A DNA stretch of 60,921 nucleotides from NCBI GenBank assembly GCA_012032345.1, contig JAAUQI010000028.1:1-60921 (forward strand), read 5' to 3'. The notes below the pieces were generated by a model. That model searched no databases and was not told the origin of the DNA. It saw only the letters and a program-made list of their open reading frames with translations. The translations under genes were made by a program, and so were the position numbers. Source of the stretch: Leptolyngbyaceae cyanobacterium RM1_1_2. Lineage in GTDB: Bacteria; Cyanobacteriota; Cyanobacteriia; Phormidesmidales; Phormidesmidaceae. Numbering within the stretch: position 1 is the stretch's first letter; each line of letters starts with the position of its first letter. Shown in pieces: positions 9,342 to 18,265 of this stretch.

Positions 9342-9734
9342 ATGGCCTTTGAGTATCCCGTAGATTTGAAGTATGCCGACAGTCACGAGTACGTCCGCGT
9401 TAACGAAGAAGGAATGGCTATTATTGGCATTACTGCTTTTGCTGTTGATCAGCTAGGCGACGTGGTGTTTTTAGAACTGCCTGAAGTCGGTGATACCCTT
9501 GAAAAGGGCGAAACCTTTGGCACGATTGAGTCGGTCAAAGCCGTTGAGGACTTAAAAGCGCCTGTGACCGGCGAGGTGATAGAGCGCAACGATCCGCTAC
9601 TCGATACCCCTGAGCAAATCGCAGACGATCCCTATGGAGATGCCTGGATGCTCAAAGTGAAAATGGAAAACGCTGACGAACTAGAAGACGCTATGAGCGC
9701 CGAGGAATACCAAGAGCAGGTCGAAGGTATCTAG
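9342..9734 (+). CDS. gcvH: Glycine cleavage system H protein
   Basis: Lipoyl-carrier protein that shuttles the aminomethyl group from GcvP to the T protein and is then reoxidised by the L protein. The lipoylation site is K66 in [12 protein letters not shown]. Length (130 residues) and the [19 protein letters not shown] and [12 protein letters not shown] motifs are typical. The ATG follows a GAGGGAAGG ribosome site. It is followed by gcvP on the same strand after 139 bp that contain a terminator-like hairpin. In cyanobacteria the system serves photorespiration. gcvT is not in the window. Confidence 0.96.
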   Translation: MAFEYPVDLKYADSHEYVRVNEEGMAIIGITAFAVDQLGDVVFLELPEVGDTLEKGETFGTIESVKAVEDLKAPVTGEVIERNDPLLDTPEQIADDPYGDAWMLKVKMENADELEDAMSAEEYQEQVEGI

Positions 9735-9801
9735 AGATGCGGTAGCGGTGTCTGGCTAGATTTTCTACAGTCAATACAATTGAGATAGGTGAAGTTTTGA
9801 T

Positions 9802-9835
9802 CCATCAGTCCGATGACTGGTGGGTTTTAGATTTT
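9802..9835 (+). terminator. Terminator-like hairpin between gcvH and gcvP
   Basis: An eight-pair stem, CCATCAGT (9802-9809) with ACTGGTGG (9816-9823), has a six-base loop and is followed by gttttagattttt. It could terminate or attenuate gcvH transcription ahead of gcvP. I found no glycine-riboswitch signature around it. Confidence 0.5.
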
Positions 9836-9873
9836 TCCGCTGCGATCGCTGTTATTTTCAGCCTTAAGACTAC

Positions 9874-12840
9874 ATGCAACCTCAATCTACGCCAAGCCTA
9901 GCGACCCTCAATCAGTCCACTGTCCCTGCCGCTCAGCCCCGCCAGAACTCTACTCAGCCCAGCGTCACAGCAGCCCCGCCGCAACCCACCTCAGATTTTA
10001 TTGCGCGACATCTAGGCCCTAACCAGGCCGATATTAAGCAGATGCTAGCGATGCTGGGCTATGACTCGCTTGATGCATTGATGACAGCGGCTGTGCCCGT
10101 AGGGATTCGGCTGCAAGAGCCACTGCAGCTAGACCCTGGGCTGAACGAACAGGCGGCTTTGGCCAAGCTCAAGGCGATCGCTAAGCAAAATAAGGTTTAC
10201 CGCTCTTTTATCGGCCTAGGCTATTACAACTGTGTCACGCCTGCCGTCATTCAGCGCAACGTGCTAGAAAATCCGGGCTGGTATACCCAGTACACCCCCT
10301 ATCAGCCAGAAATTGCCCAGGGCCGCTTAGAGGCGCTGTTAAATTTCCAAACGATGGTGTCTGACCTCACCGGGTTGCCTTTGGCCAATGCTTCTCTTCT
10401 AGACGAAGGCACTGCGGCGGCTGAAGCCATGAGCATGGCCTATGGGCTGCAAAAAAAGCATAAAAACAACACCTTTTGGGTTTCTGCAGCCTGTCATCCC
10501 CAAACAATTGAGGTGATCCAAACGCGGGCTTTGCCTCTGGGCATTGAGGTCATTGTCGGCGACCATGAGGCATTTGAGTTTGATCAGCCTGTCTTTGGCG
10601 TGCTGCTGCAGTACCCGGCCAGCGACGGCGCAGTCTATGACTATAGCCGCTTTGTGCAGCAGGCCCATGACTCAGGGGCACTAGCGATCGTGGCTGCAGA
10701 CCTGCTGAGTCTGACCCTGCTAACGCCCCCGGCTGAGTTTGGGGCAGATGTGGCCATCGGTAACACTCAGCGCTTTGGCGTACCCCTGGGCTACGGTGGC
10801 CCCCACGCCGCCTACTTTGCCACCCATACTGACTACGCTCGCAAACTTCCCGGACGGCTGGTGGGCCTGTCCAAAGACGCCTGCGATCAGCCAGCTCTGC
10901 GCTTAGCCTTGCAGACCCGAGAGCAGCACATCCGTCGAGATGCTGCCACCAGCAACATCTGTACCGCCCAGGTACTGCTGGCGATTATGGCCAGTATGTA
11001 CGCTGTCTATCACGGCCCCCAAGGGCTAAAGCAAATTGCTCTCCGCGTCCACCGCCTGACGGTAGCGCTGGCTCAGGGGTTAGAAAAACTGGGCTACGCG
11101 CTCGGGCAGGCTAGCTATTTTGATACCCTGCGAGTTGAGGTAGGGCCAGCCCAGCCTGAGCTGATAGAGCGGGCGATCGCCCGTCAGATCAATCTGCGGA
11201 TGCTAGACGCTCAGACCCTGAGCATTGCCCTAGACGAAACCGTAACCCTGGCAGATTTGCAAGACCTGCTTGATGTTTTTAACCTATCGGCTGTCGAATT
11301 GCCCAGGGCTGCTGAGCTGTACGCTCAGGCTCAGCTAAATATTGAACTGTTGCGAACCAGCGACTACTTAACCCATCCGGTTTTTAACCAGTACCACTCT
11401 GAGACCGAGATGCTGCGCTACCTGTATCGTCTGCAGGGGCGCGATTTGTCATTGACCAGCGCTATGATTCCCCTCGGCTCCTGCACCATGAAGCTTAATG
11501 CCACCGCCGAGATGCTGCCTGTGAGCTGGCCGGAGTTTAGCCAAATTCATCCTTTTGCTCCCTTATCTCAAACCCGGGGCTATCAGGTTCTGTTTCAGCA
11601 GCTCTCTGACTGGCTAGCCGAAATTACTGGCTTTGCCGGAATTTCTCTACAGCCCAATGCTGGCTCCCAGGGCGAATATGCGGGTCTGCTGGTCATTCGC
11701 CAATACCATCAGCATCGCCACCAAGCCCATCGTCACATTTGTCTAATTCCTACCTCAGCCCACGGCACTAACCCGGCCAGCGCTGTCATGGCCGGGATGA
11801 AAGTGGTGACGGTGGCCTGTGACCAAGACGGCAATATTGACGTTGCCGATCTTCAGGCCAAAGCTGAGAAATATGCTGAAAACCTGGCCGCGCTGATGGT
11901 CACCTATCCCTCTACTCACGGGGTATTTGAAGCCGCCATCCAAGAAATCTGCGAGATTGTCCACGCTCATGGCGCTCAGGTCTACATGGACGGGGCCAAC
12001 ATGAATGCCCAAGTGGGCCTGTGTCGCCCCGCTGATTTTGGCGCAGATGTCTGTCACCTCAATTTGCATAAAACCTTCTGTATTCCCCACGGCGGCGGTG
12101 GCCCCGGTGTCGGGCCGATCGGGGTAGGGGCGCACCTAGTGCCTTTTTTACCGGGGCACAATCTTGTTGACACCCTTAGTGGCGAACAGAGAATTGACGC
12201 CCTTAGTGGTGAACAGAGAATTGGCGCGATCGCAGCGGCACCCTGGGGCAGCGCCAGTATCTTGCCCATCTCTTGGATGTATATTGCCATGATGGGGGCT
12301 GATGGCCTCAAACAGGCCACCGAAATTGCTATTCTCAATGCCAACTACATTGCTCAGCGGCTAGCCGACCATTACGAAATTCTCTACAGGGGCCAGCAGG
12401 GGTTAGTGGCCCATGAATGCATTATTGATCTGCGAGAGTTTCGCAAGTCAGCGGAGCTAGGCGTTGATGATATCGCTAAACGGCTAATTGACTATGGCTT
12501 TCATCCCCCTACGATGTCGTGGCCTGTGGCTGGCACGATTATGGTCGAACCCACCGAAAGCGAGTCGAAAGCCGAGATCGATCGCTTCTGCGACGCCATG
12601 ATTGCGATTCGGCTAGAAATTCAGGCGGTTGAGCGGGGGCAGGTCGATCAGGCCAGCAACGTGCTGAAGCAGGCTCCCCACACGGTTTCAGATTTGCTCA
12701 CTGAGTGGAATCGGCCCTACTCCCGTGAAACAGCCGTTTACCCCACCCCTTGGACACGCCAACACAAATTTTGGCCCGTTGTCAACCGAATTGATCAAGC
12801 CTATGCGATCGCAACTTGGTCTGTGCCTGTCCACCTCTGA
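9874..12840 (+). CDS. gcvP: Glycine dehydrogenase (decarboxylating), P protein
   Basis: Pyridoxal-phosphate enzyme that decarboxylates glycine and loads the aminomethyl group onto GcvH. The N- and C-terminal homologous halves are fused, as in cyanobacterial and plant enzymes. The PLP lysine is K733 in [36 protein letters not shown] and [10 protein letters not shown] are also present. The first 45 residues are a Pro/Gln-rich extension. A 27-bp in-frame tandem duplication adds nine residues ([18 protein letters not shown], residues 766-783) in the loop between LPGH and the IGA-xAAPWGSAS motif; the reading frame and active-site residues are intact, so the enzyme is probably functional. Confidence 0.96.
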   Translation: MQPQSTPSLATLNQSTVPAAQPRQNSTQPSVTAAPPQPTSDFIARHLGPNQADIKQMLAMLGYDSLDALMTAAVPVGIRLQEPLQLDPGLNEQAALAKLKAIAKQNKVYRSFIGLGYYNCVTPAVIQRNVLENPGWYTQYTPYQPEIAQGRLEALLNFQTMVSDLTGLPLANASLLDEGTAAAEAMSMAYGLQKKHKNNTFWVSAACHPQTIEVIQTRALPLGIEVIVGDHEAFEFDQPVFGVLLQYPASDGAVYDYSRFVQQAHDSGALAIVAADLLSLTLLTPPAEFGADVAIGNTQRFGVPLGYGGPHAAYFATHTDYARKLPGRLVGLSKDACDQPALRLALQTREQHIRRDAATSNICTAQVLLAIMASMYAVYHGPQGLKQIALRVHRLTVALAQGLEKLGYALGQASYFDTLRVEVGPAQPELIERAIARQINLRMLDAQTLSIALDETVTLADLQDLLDVFNLSAVELPRAAELYAQAQLNIELLRTSDYLTHPVFNQYHSETEMLRYLYRLQGRDLSLTSAMIPLGSCTMKLNATAEMLPVSWPEFSQIHPFAPLSQTRGYQVLFQQLSDWLAEITGFAGISLQPNAGSQGEYAGLLVIRQYHQHRHQAHRHICLIPTSAHGTNPASAVMAGMKVVTVACDQDGNIDVADLQAKAEKYAENLAALMVTYPSTHGVFEAAIQEICEIVHAHGAQVYMDGANMNAQVGLCRPADFGADVCHLNLHKTFCIPHGGGGPGVGPIGVGAHLVPFLPGHNLVDTLSGEQRIDALSGEQRIGAIAAAPWGSASILPISWMYIAMMGADGLKQATEIAILNANYIAQRLADHYEILYRGQQGLVAHECIIDLREFRKSAELGVDDIAKRLIDYGFHPPTMSWPVAGTIMVEPTESESKAEIDRFCDAMIAIRLEIQAVERGQVDQASNVLKQAPHTVSDLLTEWNRPYSRETAVYPTPWTRQHKFWPVVNRIDQAYAIATWSVPVHL
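12169..12222 (+). repeat. 27-bp in-frame tandem repeat inside gcvP
   Basis: Two 27-bp units (12169-12195 and 12196-12222) differ at only two bases and encode DTLSGEQRI and DALSGEQRI. They lie in a surface-loop region of the P protein just before the conserved AAPWGSAS motif. Confidence 0.85.
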
Positions 12841-12980
12841 GTGCATATACTAATTAGCATCGGTATACTCGATCCGCTTTAATGGCGAGATGGCTAACGG
12901 GCGTGGGCACTCTCAGGGGGCAGGCAAAACTGATTCTGCCCACTCTCTCGTCTATTTTGTTTCCAGACATGAAGCTCTCC

Positions 12981-13103
12981 ATGAGCAAGGTTCTTATCAT
13001 TGACGAACAGCAAGTTCGTGCAATAAGAAGTTTGCTGAGCGATCGCGCTCAGAGATTCTGCACGGCTACCGAGACTTTCTGCCACCAAACTCGCTATTTC
13101 TAG
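12981..13103 (+). pseudogene. Possible remnant of a response-regulator receiver domain
   Basis: A 40-residue open frame begins MSKVLIIDEQQVRAIRSLL and aligns with the start of the receiver gene 100 bp downstream (MKRILVIEDEPQVRANIREIL); both also share a TAT tripeptide at about residue 30. Here the frame stops before any phosphoacceptor Asp, and one Asp of the acidic pair is lost. It looks like the eroded front of a duplicated receiver gene, but a chance small ORF cannot be excluded. The rest of the 365-bp gap between gcvP and the next gene shows nothing else I recognise. Confidence 0.4.
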
Positions 13104-13205
13104 CGCTGCTTTCTACCGTTTTAAGATTTAGCCATAGAAAGATAAACCCCAATTGAGACGTTCCAAGCCTAACCCGACTGCTGCTGCGCTTATCTGACTA
13201 AAGCC

Positions 13206-14936
13206 ATGAAGAGAATCTTAGTAATTGAGGATGAACCTCAGGTTCGAGCCAATATCCGGGAAATTTTAGAGTTTAACGATTTTGCTGTGGTTACGGCTAC
13301 AAATGGCATAGCAGGCATTCAGCTTGCTAAACAAGAGCAGCCAGAAATTATTATCTGTGATTTGATGATGCCAGGACTGGACGGCTTCGGTGTTTTAGAA
13401 GCGCTGCGCCAAGAGCCTAAAACAGCGTTTATACCGCTGATTTTTTTGACGGCCCGCAGCGATCGCTCAGACATGCGTCGTGGCATGGAACTAGGAGCTG
13501 ATGACTATTTGACCAAGCCCTTTGAACCTTCTGAGCTGCTACGAGCAGTGACTGCTCGCTTAAACAAACAAGCCTCTATCATCCAACACTACAGCGATCA
13601 AGTCGTAGCAGCTAAAAACCAGCTAGACCACGCCATGCATCACCATACGATCACGGATTTGCCGAATTGGCTGGCGCTGCAAAAGACTTTTAACCATCAG
13701 CAAAGTCAAAGCTCTCATCCTTTGGCCTTAATTGCCCTGTACGTTCGAGACTTCAGCGCAATTCGTACTAGTTTAGGTCAAACCTTTAGCAGTTTACTGC
13801 TGCGAGACATCGTCCAAAGAATTCAACACTGCTGCGAGACATCACAGATTACCGTAGAGCTAATTAGCCATCTTGAAACTGATTTATTTGGCGTGTTGCT
13901 GACAGAACCAGAGCAGGCTCATCAGCTTTCTCAACGGCTTATAGCGAAGCTATCACAGCCTTATCACATTAACAATCACCGCATCTCTGTAAAAGTACTG
14001 ACCGGAGTGGCTGTTTATCCCGCTCAAAGCGATAGCTTAGAAGCCCTGGTTCGCCAGGCTGAGTCTGAAATTGTCCAGGCAATCAGTCTAGATACAGGAG
14101 TACAACCTGCTGATATAGCGACCAGTTCTCAAAGTCCTTGCGGCTTGCTGTCCTCTTCTTTTTCCCTCTTTGAACACCTGAAGAATGCTCTTGAAGAAAA
14201 TGAATTCAGCATCCATTACCAGCCACAGGTTGATCTGAAGTCAGGCCAAATTACCGGGGCAGAGGCTTTGCTACGCTGGCATCATCCAGAACTAGGCATG
14301 GTCTCTCCGGCTCAGTTTATTCCTATTGCAGAAGAAAGCAACTTAATCATCCCGATTGGCGAATGGGTTTTAAGCACTGTCTGCAGACAGTTGAAACAAT
14401 GGCAGCTAAAGAACTTTCAGCCAATAACTATTGCTGTCAATCTATCTGCACAACAGTTTAAGCAGCCTGATTTAACTGATAAAATTTGTCACTTCCTGAA
14501 AAAGAACGATCTAAGTCCGTTCTTTCTAGATGTAGAGCTAACCGAAAGTCTGTTAATTCGAGATACTGAGCTAACCCTCAAAACACTGCATCAGTTTAAG
14601 GAATTGGGCATCAATATTGCAGTAGACGATTTCGGTACCGGATATTCGTCACTCAGCTATTTACAGCGTTTCCCCTTTGACACGCTAAAAATTGATCAGT
14701 GCTTCGTGCGTAACATTAATAACAACTCAGGCAATATGGCGATCGTGAAGGCTATTATTCAAATGGCTCACAGCTTGAATCTCTCAACCATTGCTGAAGG
14801 AGTAGAAACAGCCGAGGAACTTTCATTTTTACAAAAAAATAACTGTGAAGCTATCCAGGGATACCTTTTCAGCCCTCCACTGACGGCTAGTAGCTTTGAA
14901 AAAATGTTGGTTTTGGCGAGTTCTCAAGGGGCATAA
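13206..14936 (+). CDS. Response regulator with degenerate GGDEF and intact EAL domain
   Basis: Predicted c-di-GMP phosphodiesterase under receiver control. Receiver at residues 1-120 (phosphoacceptor D52 in ICDLMMPG; Lys in DDYLTKPFE). The GGDEF domain (about 140-290) starts LPNWLALQ and has HLETDLFGVLL where GGDEF should be, so no cyclase activity is expected. The EAL domain (about 325-570) keeps the catalytic set: GAEALLRW, AVNLSAQQF, LDVELTES, AVDDFGTGYSSL, LKIDQCF, AEGVETAEEL, IQGYLFSPP. It opens a run of four signalling genes on the same strand that are AT-richer than their surroundings. Confidence 0.9.
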   Translation: MKRILVIEDEPQVRANIREILEFNDFAVVTATNGIAGIQLAKQEQPEIIICDLMMPGLDGFGVLEALRQEPKTAFIPLIFLTARSDRSDMRRGMELGADDYLTKPFEPSELLRAVTARLNKQASIIQHYSDQVVAAKNQLDHAMHHHTITDLPNWLALQKTFNHQQSQSSHPLALIALYVRDFSAIRTSLGQTFSSLLLRDIVQRIQHCCETSQITVELISHLETDLFGVLLTEPEQAHQLSQRLIAKLSQPYHINNHRISVKVLTGVAVYPAQSDSLEALVRQAESEIVQAISLDTGVQPADIATSSQSPCGLLSSSFSLFEHLKNALEENEFSIHYQPQVDLKSGQITGAEALLRWHHPELGMVSPAQFIPIAEESNLIIPIGEWVLSTVCRQLKQWQLKNFQPITIAVNLSAQQFKQPDLTDKICHFLKKNDLSPFFLDVELTESLLIRDTELTLKTLHQFKELGINIAVDDFGTGYSSLSYLQRFPFDTLKIDQCFVRNINNNSGNMAIVKAIIQMAHSLNLSTIAEGVETAEELSFLQKNNCEAIQGYLFSPPLTASSFEKMLVLASSQGA

Positions 14937-15011
14937 TTCTAGCTTTTATTGTGCGATCATTACGGTCGATAGTAAATATTTCTACGATGAATTTTGATAA
15001 TTAACCGAGGA

Positions 15012-15386
15012 ATGATGACTGAAAAATGCGTTCTTATTATTGATGACGAAACTGACATTCGAGAAATTATCAAAATCAGCTTGCAAATAACTAAAGGTTG
15101 GAAGGTGATATTGGCGTCATCAGGCAGGCAAGGTTTATCTTTAGCTCAGACTCATCAGCCCGACGTCATTTTGTTAGATGTCACAATGCCAGGAATGAGT
15201 GGGCTTGATACGCTAAGCCAGCTTGTTCAACATCCATTGACTCAAACGATTCCCGTTATTTTACTAACTGCAAAAATTCAGGTTAGTAATCCCAATTTTT
15301 ATATAGAGACCGGAGCCAAAGCAGTTTTAACTAAGCCCTTTGATCCAAGTTTGCTAGGGGATCACGTCGAAAGAGTAATTAGATGA
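15012..15386 (+). CDS. Stand-alone response regulator receiver
   Basis: Single-domain CheY-like receiver with no output domain: acidic pair in VLIIDDETDIREI, phosphoacceptor Asp in VILLDVTMPGMSG, Thr/Lys switch residues in ILLTAKIQ and AVLTKPFDPS. The frame is open from a TTG at 14994, but the ATG pair at 15012/15015 follows CCGAGGA, which places the start there. It sits between two EAL genes and close to a receiver-kinase gene, so it may relay phosphate from that kinase. Confidence 0.88.
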   Translation: MMTEKCVLIIDDETDIREIIKISLQITKGWKVILASSGRQGLSLAQTHQPDVILLDVTMPGMSGLDTLSQLVQHPLTQTIPVILLTAKIQVSNPNFYIETGAKAVLTKPFDPSLLGDHVERVIR

Positions 15387-15487
15387 AAATTAGTGCGACG
15401 CTGATAACAGCAAATCCATATATGGCTAGTTTAGGCTGCATCGTAATTTACCCTACAAATTGTTCATAGCTATAAAACTCAAGTACG

Positions 15488-16534
15488 ATGGACGCCAAAA
15501 CCATACCGTCTGACGACGAGAATCTTAATCTGTTCGACAGGTCTTCAGATGAAATTCATTCACAGATTACGCAGGAGCTTCGAACGTCTTTAACGCCTAT
15601 TCAGGCTGCCCTGACGCTTTTAGAAAAAGGCATTGTTACTGCCGAATCAGAATCAGGCAAGCATTTGCTCAAGCTTGCTCTCGGCAATACCAATCGCCTG
15701 TTGCGCATGATTCAGATTATTGAAAGCGAACATATTTTTAACTATACGACTTTACTTGCCGACTCTAATAATAATATAGAAATTGAAAAAGACTTAAATT
15801 TGGCTTTAGCTCGACAGGAACTGAAACTTTTTTATCAGCCAATTATTTGCTTAAAGTCCGGGAAAATTAAAAGTTTTGAGGCTCTGGTTCGTTGGCAGCA
15901 TCCTACAAAAGGAATGCTAAGTCCTGATAAATTCATCTCTGTTGCCGAGAATTCAGGACTGATACATGATTTAGGAATCTACGTATTTGAGCAGGCTTGC
16001 CAGCAGTTACAGAACTGGCAGCAGCAGTTCAAGACAGAACCATCGTTACAACTCAGTATTAACCTGTCTGGTTTGCAGCTAATTCACCCCGATCTCTCTC
16101 ACATTTTCGGCAAGATTTTCACAAAAAGCGGTCTCTCACCCGGCTCTCTAAATTTAGAAATTACCGAAAGCGCATTAACTCAAGAAGATTGGCTAACCCT
16201 ATCTAACATCAAAGCGCTAAAGCAGCTTGGCATAGAGTTCAGCGTAGATGACTTTGGTACGGGGTATTCTTCACTAAGCCGTTTGGAGGACTTCCCTATC
16301 AATACACTCAAGATTGACAGATCTTTCGTTCAGCTAAAGCGGTGGCAGCTTGTCAAGGCTATTCTGCTGATTGCCAGTAGCTTAAACCTGAATGTTATCA
16401 TTGAGGGAATTGAAACATTTGAAGAACTCGAATCTTTACGAGCTATTGGAGGTCGAGTCTTTCAAGGCTACTTCTTTTCTGAGCCAATTGATGGTTTAAC
16501 GGCAACTCACCTGATTCAAAGCTCTTTGCTATAA
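15488..16534 (+). CDS. DHp-like domain fused to an EAL phosphodiesterase
   Basis: 348 residues. About residues 20-85 read like the dimerisation/phosphotransfer helix pair of a histidine kinase (TQELRTSLTPIQAALTLL ... LALGNTNRLLRMIQII), but the phosphoacceptor position is Gln (Q29) instead of His, and no ATPase domain follows. The EAL domain (about 100-345) keeps all catalytic positions: E131 (FEALVRW), N192, E224 (LEITES), D254-D255 (VDDFGTG), K275, E306 (IEGIE) and Q326. I infer a c-di-GMP phosphodiesterase that uses a dead kinase helix for dimerisation or docking to a kinase partner. The neighbouring receiver and kinase genes support that. Confidence 0.88.
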   Translation: MDAKTIPSDDENLNLFDRSSDEIHSQITQELRTSLTPIQAALTLLEKGIVTAESESGKHLLKLALGNTNRLLRMIQIIESEHIFNYTTLLADSNNNIEIEKDLNLALARQELKLFYQPIICLKSGKIKSFEALVRWQHPTKGMLSPDKFISVAENSGLIHDLGIYVFEQACQQLQNWQQQFKTEPSLQLSINLSGLQLIHPDLSHIFGKIFTKSGLSPGSLNLEITESALTQEDWLTLSNIKALKQLGIEFSVDDFGTGYSSLSRLEDFPINTLKIDRSFVQLKRWQLVKAILLIASSLNLNVIIEGIETFEELESLRAIGGRVFQGYFFSEPIDGLTATHLIQSSLL

Positions 16535-16940
16535 GACGATACTCGAAGGTCTTCTGTGAGATATCGATCTTTTAATCCCCCCTTAACCTTCCTTAGAGAG
16601 GACTTCCAAACCGATCCCTCCCTTTGTATGGGGGCAAGGGGGAATTCCGAGTGCTAAATATGACAGCATCTTCCTTTCAAACAGCCTCTAAACTCAAACA
16701 GCCTCTAAACTTCTTGCTCGCAACAAAGTTTTCATAAAGACTCTCTAAGCATACTGGCTTTGTAGTAATGCTCTTTACCTAGGGCAAGAAACATTTAGTT
16801 GAAGTTTTGTGTAGCAGCTAGAATCCTTCTTCGAGCGGGAATTTTAAGCTAGTGTAGTGAATAATACAGGCAGCTCGTATGCTTAAATTAGTTATCTTTC
16901 AACGCCAAATTATCTTTCAAAAGCTTTAAGAATTTTCTAC
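16535..16940. other. Intergenic region with degenerate repeats
   Basis: First part of a 548-bp gap without a gene. It contains a C-rich/G-rich inverted element (about 16575-16653: aatccccccttaac ... gggggcaagggggaatt), typical of dispersed cyanobacterial intergenic repeats, and a short tandem repeat listed separately. I see no coding frame. Confidence 0.55.
16678..16711 (+). repeat. Perfect 17-bp tandem duplication
   Basis: CAAACAGCCTCTAAACT occurs twice with no spacer in the gap before the receiver-kinase gene. It is probably replication slippage. Confidence 0.8.
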
Positions 16941-16943
16941 TGC

Positions 16944-17007
16944 TCACTGAGATTTAATCTTTTTTCAGCGAGATTTTATATTTTTATATAGTATCCTCAG
17001 CGAGATT
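16944..17007 (+). promoter_or_regulatory. Three helically phased direct repeats upstream of the hybrid kinase gene
   Basis: TCACTGAGATT (16944), TCAGCGAGATT (16965) and TCAGCGAGATT (16997) start 21 and 32 bp apart, close to two and three helical turns. They lie in an AT-rich stretch 76-139 bp ahead of the probable ATG at 17083. The geometry suggests an operator for a regulator bound on one face of the DNA. The identity of the regulator is unknown. Confidence 0.45.
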
Positions 17008-17082
17008 AAAATTTTGAATTCAACAGATTCTCTTCAGCTAGGCCGATCGCTTACAGCCGCTTATAGTGCGATAGGTTGCGAC

Positions 17083-18204
17083 ATGAAGTCTTCTTCCAGG
17101 GAAAATATTTTAATTGTTGATGATACTCCTGATAATCTGCGGCTGCTCTCTCAAATGCTATCGCAGCATGGATATGAGGTGCGTAAGGCTTTGAGTGGGC
17201 CGATGGCGTTAACCTCAGCCAAGATTGAGCCGCCAGACCTGATTTTGTTAGATATTCAAATGCCTCAAATGGACGGATATCAGGTTTGTGAAGCGCTTAA
17301 AGCCGATGCCAAGACGGCTGAAATTCCGGTTATATTCATCAGTGCTCTTGATGACGTCTTAGATAAAGTGAGGGCGTTTGCAGTGGGAGGGGGGGACTAT
17401 GTTGCCAAACCCTTTCAGTCTGCTGAGGTGCTGGCCCGAGTGCAGCATCAGCTCAGTTTGCAGCAGCTTCAGAGGCAGATGATTGAGCAGAATCAACAGC
17501 TTGAACAATCGAATCGAGAACTTGAGCAATTCGCTTATACTCTCTCCCACGATCTGCAGCAGCCATTGCAAACGATTACAGGATTTGCCAAGCTGATTAA
17601 ACTACAGTACCAAAATCAGCTAGACTCGCAGATTGCCCAGTACTTAATCCGCATGGAAGCGGCGGGTGAACGAATGCAGGCATTTATTCAAGATCTCTTG
17701 ACCTATTCTCAGTCTAGTACCTGTGAGCTTGATTTCCAGCCTGTAGATTGCGAACAGGTCTTAAGTCAGGCACTAGAAAATTTAGACGGTTTAATCAAAG
17801 ACAAACCTGTAGAAATAGATCGTGATCTAATGCCCTGGGTGCTGGGTAGTGAGATGCAGCTGGTAAGACTGTTTCAAAACCTCTTGAGCAATGCTATTAA
17901 GTTTGTACCACTGGAGGCGATCGCTCGTATAAAAGTATCTGTTCAGCTCACAGAGGGACAGTATCTGTTCGGAGTTGAGGACAATGGTATTGGGATTGCT
18001 GCCGAGGATTTAGAGCGGATTTTTGATGTTTTTCAACGTCTGCACCCTACCCAGGTACGGGAAGGCAATGGTATTGGTCTGGCAACCTGCAAGAAAATTG
18101 TCAAGCTGCACTGTGGCCGTATTTGGGCAGAGTCAGCAGTGGGTCAGGGAACGACGTTTTACTTTACGCTAATGCCTGCAAAAGACTTGGCGACAGCTCG
18201 ATAG
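17083..18204 (+). CDS. Receiver-histidine kinase hybrid
   Basis: Order: N-terminal receiver (phosphoacceptor in LILLDIQMPQMDGYQ, Lys in DYVAKPFQ), a coiled-coil linker rich in Gln/Glu (about residues 125-150), HisKA with the His in LSHDLQQPLQTITGF, then the ATPase domain with NLLSNAIKF, EDNGIGIA and GNGIGLATCKKI. This receiver-first layout is common in cyanobacterial phosphorelays near phytochrome-like sensors. There is no membrane segment, so the protein is cytosolic and probably driven by an upstream kinase. A TTG at 17014 would add 23 residues; the ATG at 17083 directly precedes the receiver fold and is preferred. Confidence 0.9.
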   Translation: MKSSSRENILIVDDTPDNLRLLSQMLSQHGYEVRKALSGPMALTSAKIEPPDLILLDIQMPQMDGYQVCEALKADAKTAEIPVIFISALDDVLDKVRAFAVGGGDYVAKPFQSAEVLARVQHQLSLQQLQRQMIEQNQQLEQSNRELEQFAYTLSHDLQQPLQTITGFAKLIKLQYQNQLDSQIAQYLIRMEAAGERMQAFIQDLLTYSQSSTCELDFQPVDCEQVLSQALENLDGLIKDKPVEIDRDLMPWVLGSEMQLVRLFQNLLSNAIKFVPLEAIARIKVSVQLTEGQYLFGVEDNGIGIAAEDLERIFDVFQRLHPTQVREGNGIGLATCKKIVKLHCGRIWAESAVGQGTTFYFTLMPAKDLATAR

Positions 18205-18265
18205 CTCTTCTGAACATTCCAGTCGCTTTTAGCTGCTCTTAATCCGTTCTTGGCCAGACTCCAGA

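Noticed and set aside
9223-9873. Glycine riboswitch ahead of gcvH or gcvP
   Set aside because: I searched for the conserved aptamer core by eye and did not find it; only a simple hairpin lies before gcvP.
11755-12344. Long antisense open frames in gcvP
   Set aside because: They mirror the conserved P-protein frame and have no coding character of their own.
16575-16653. C-rich/G-rich inverted element as an intrinsic terminator
   Set aside because: Arms are long, imperfect and far apart, with no T run; it fits a degenerate dispersed intergenic repeat better.
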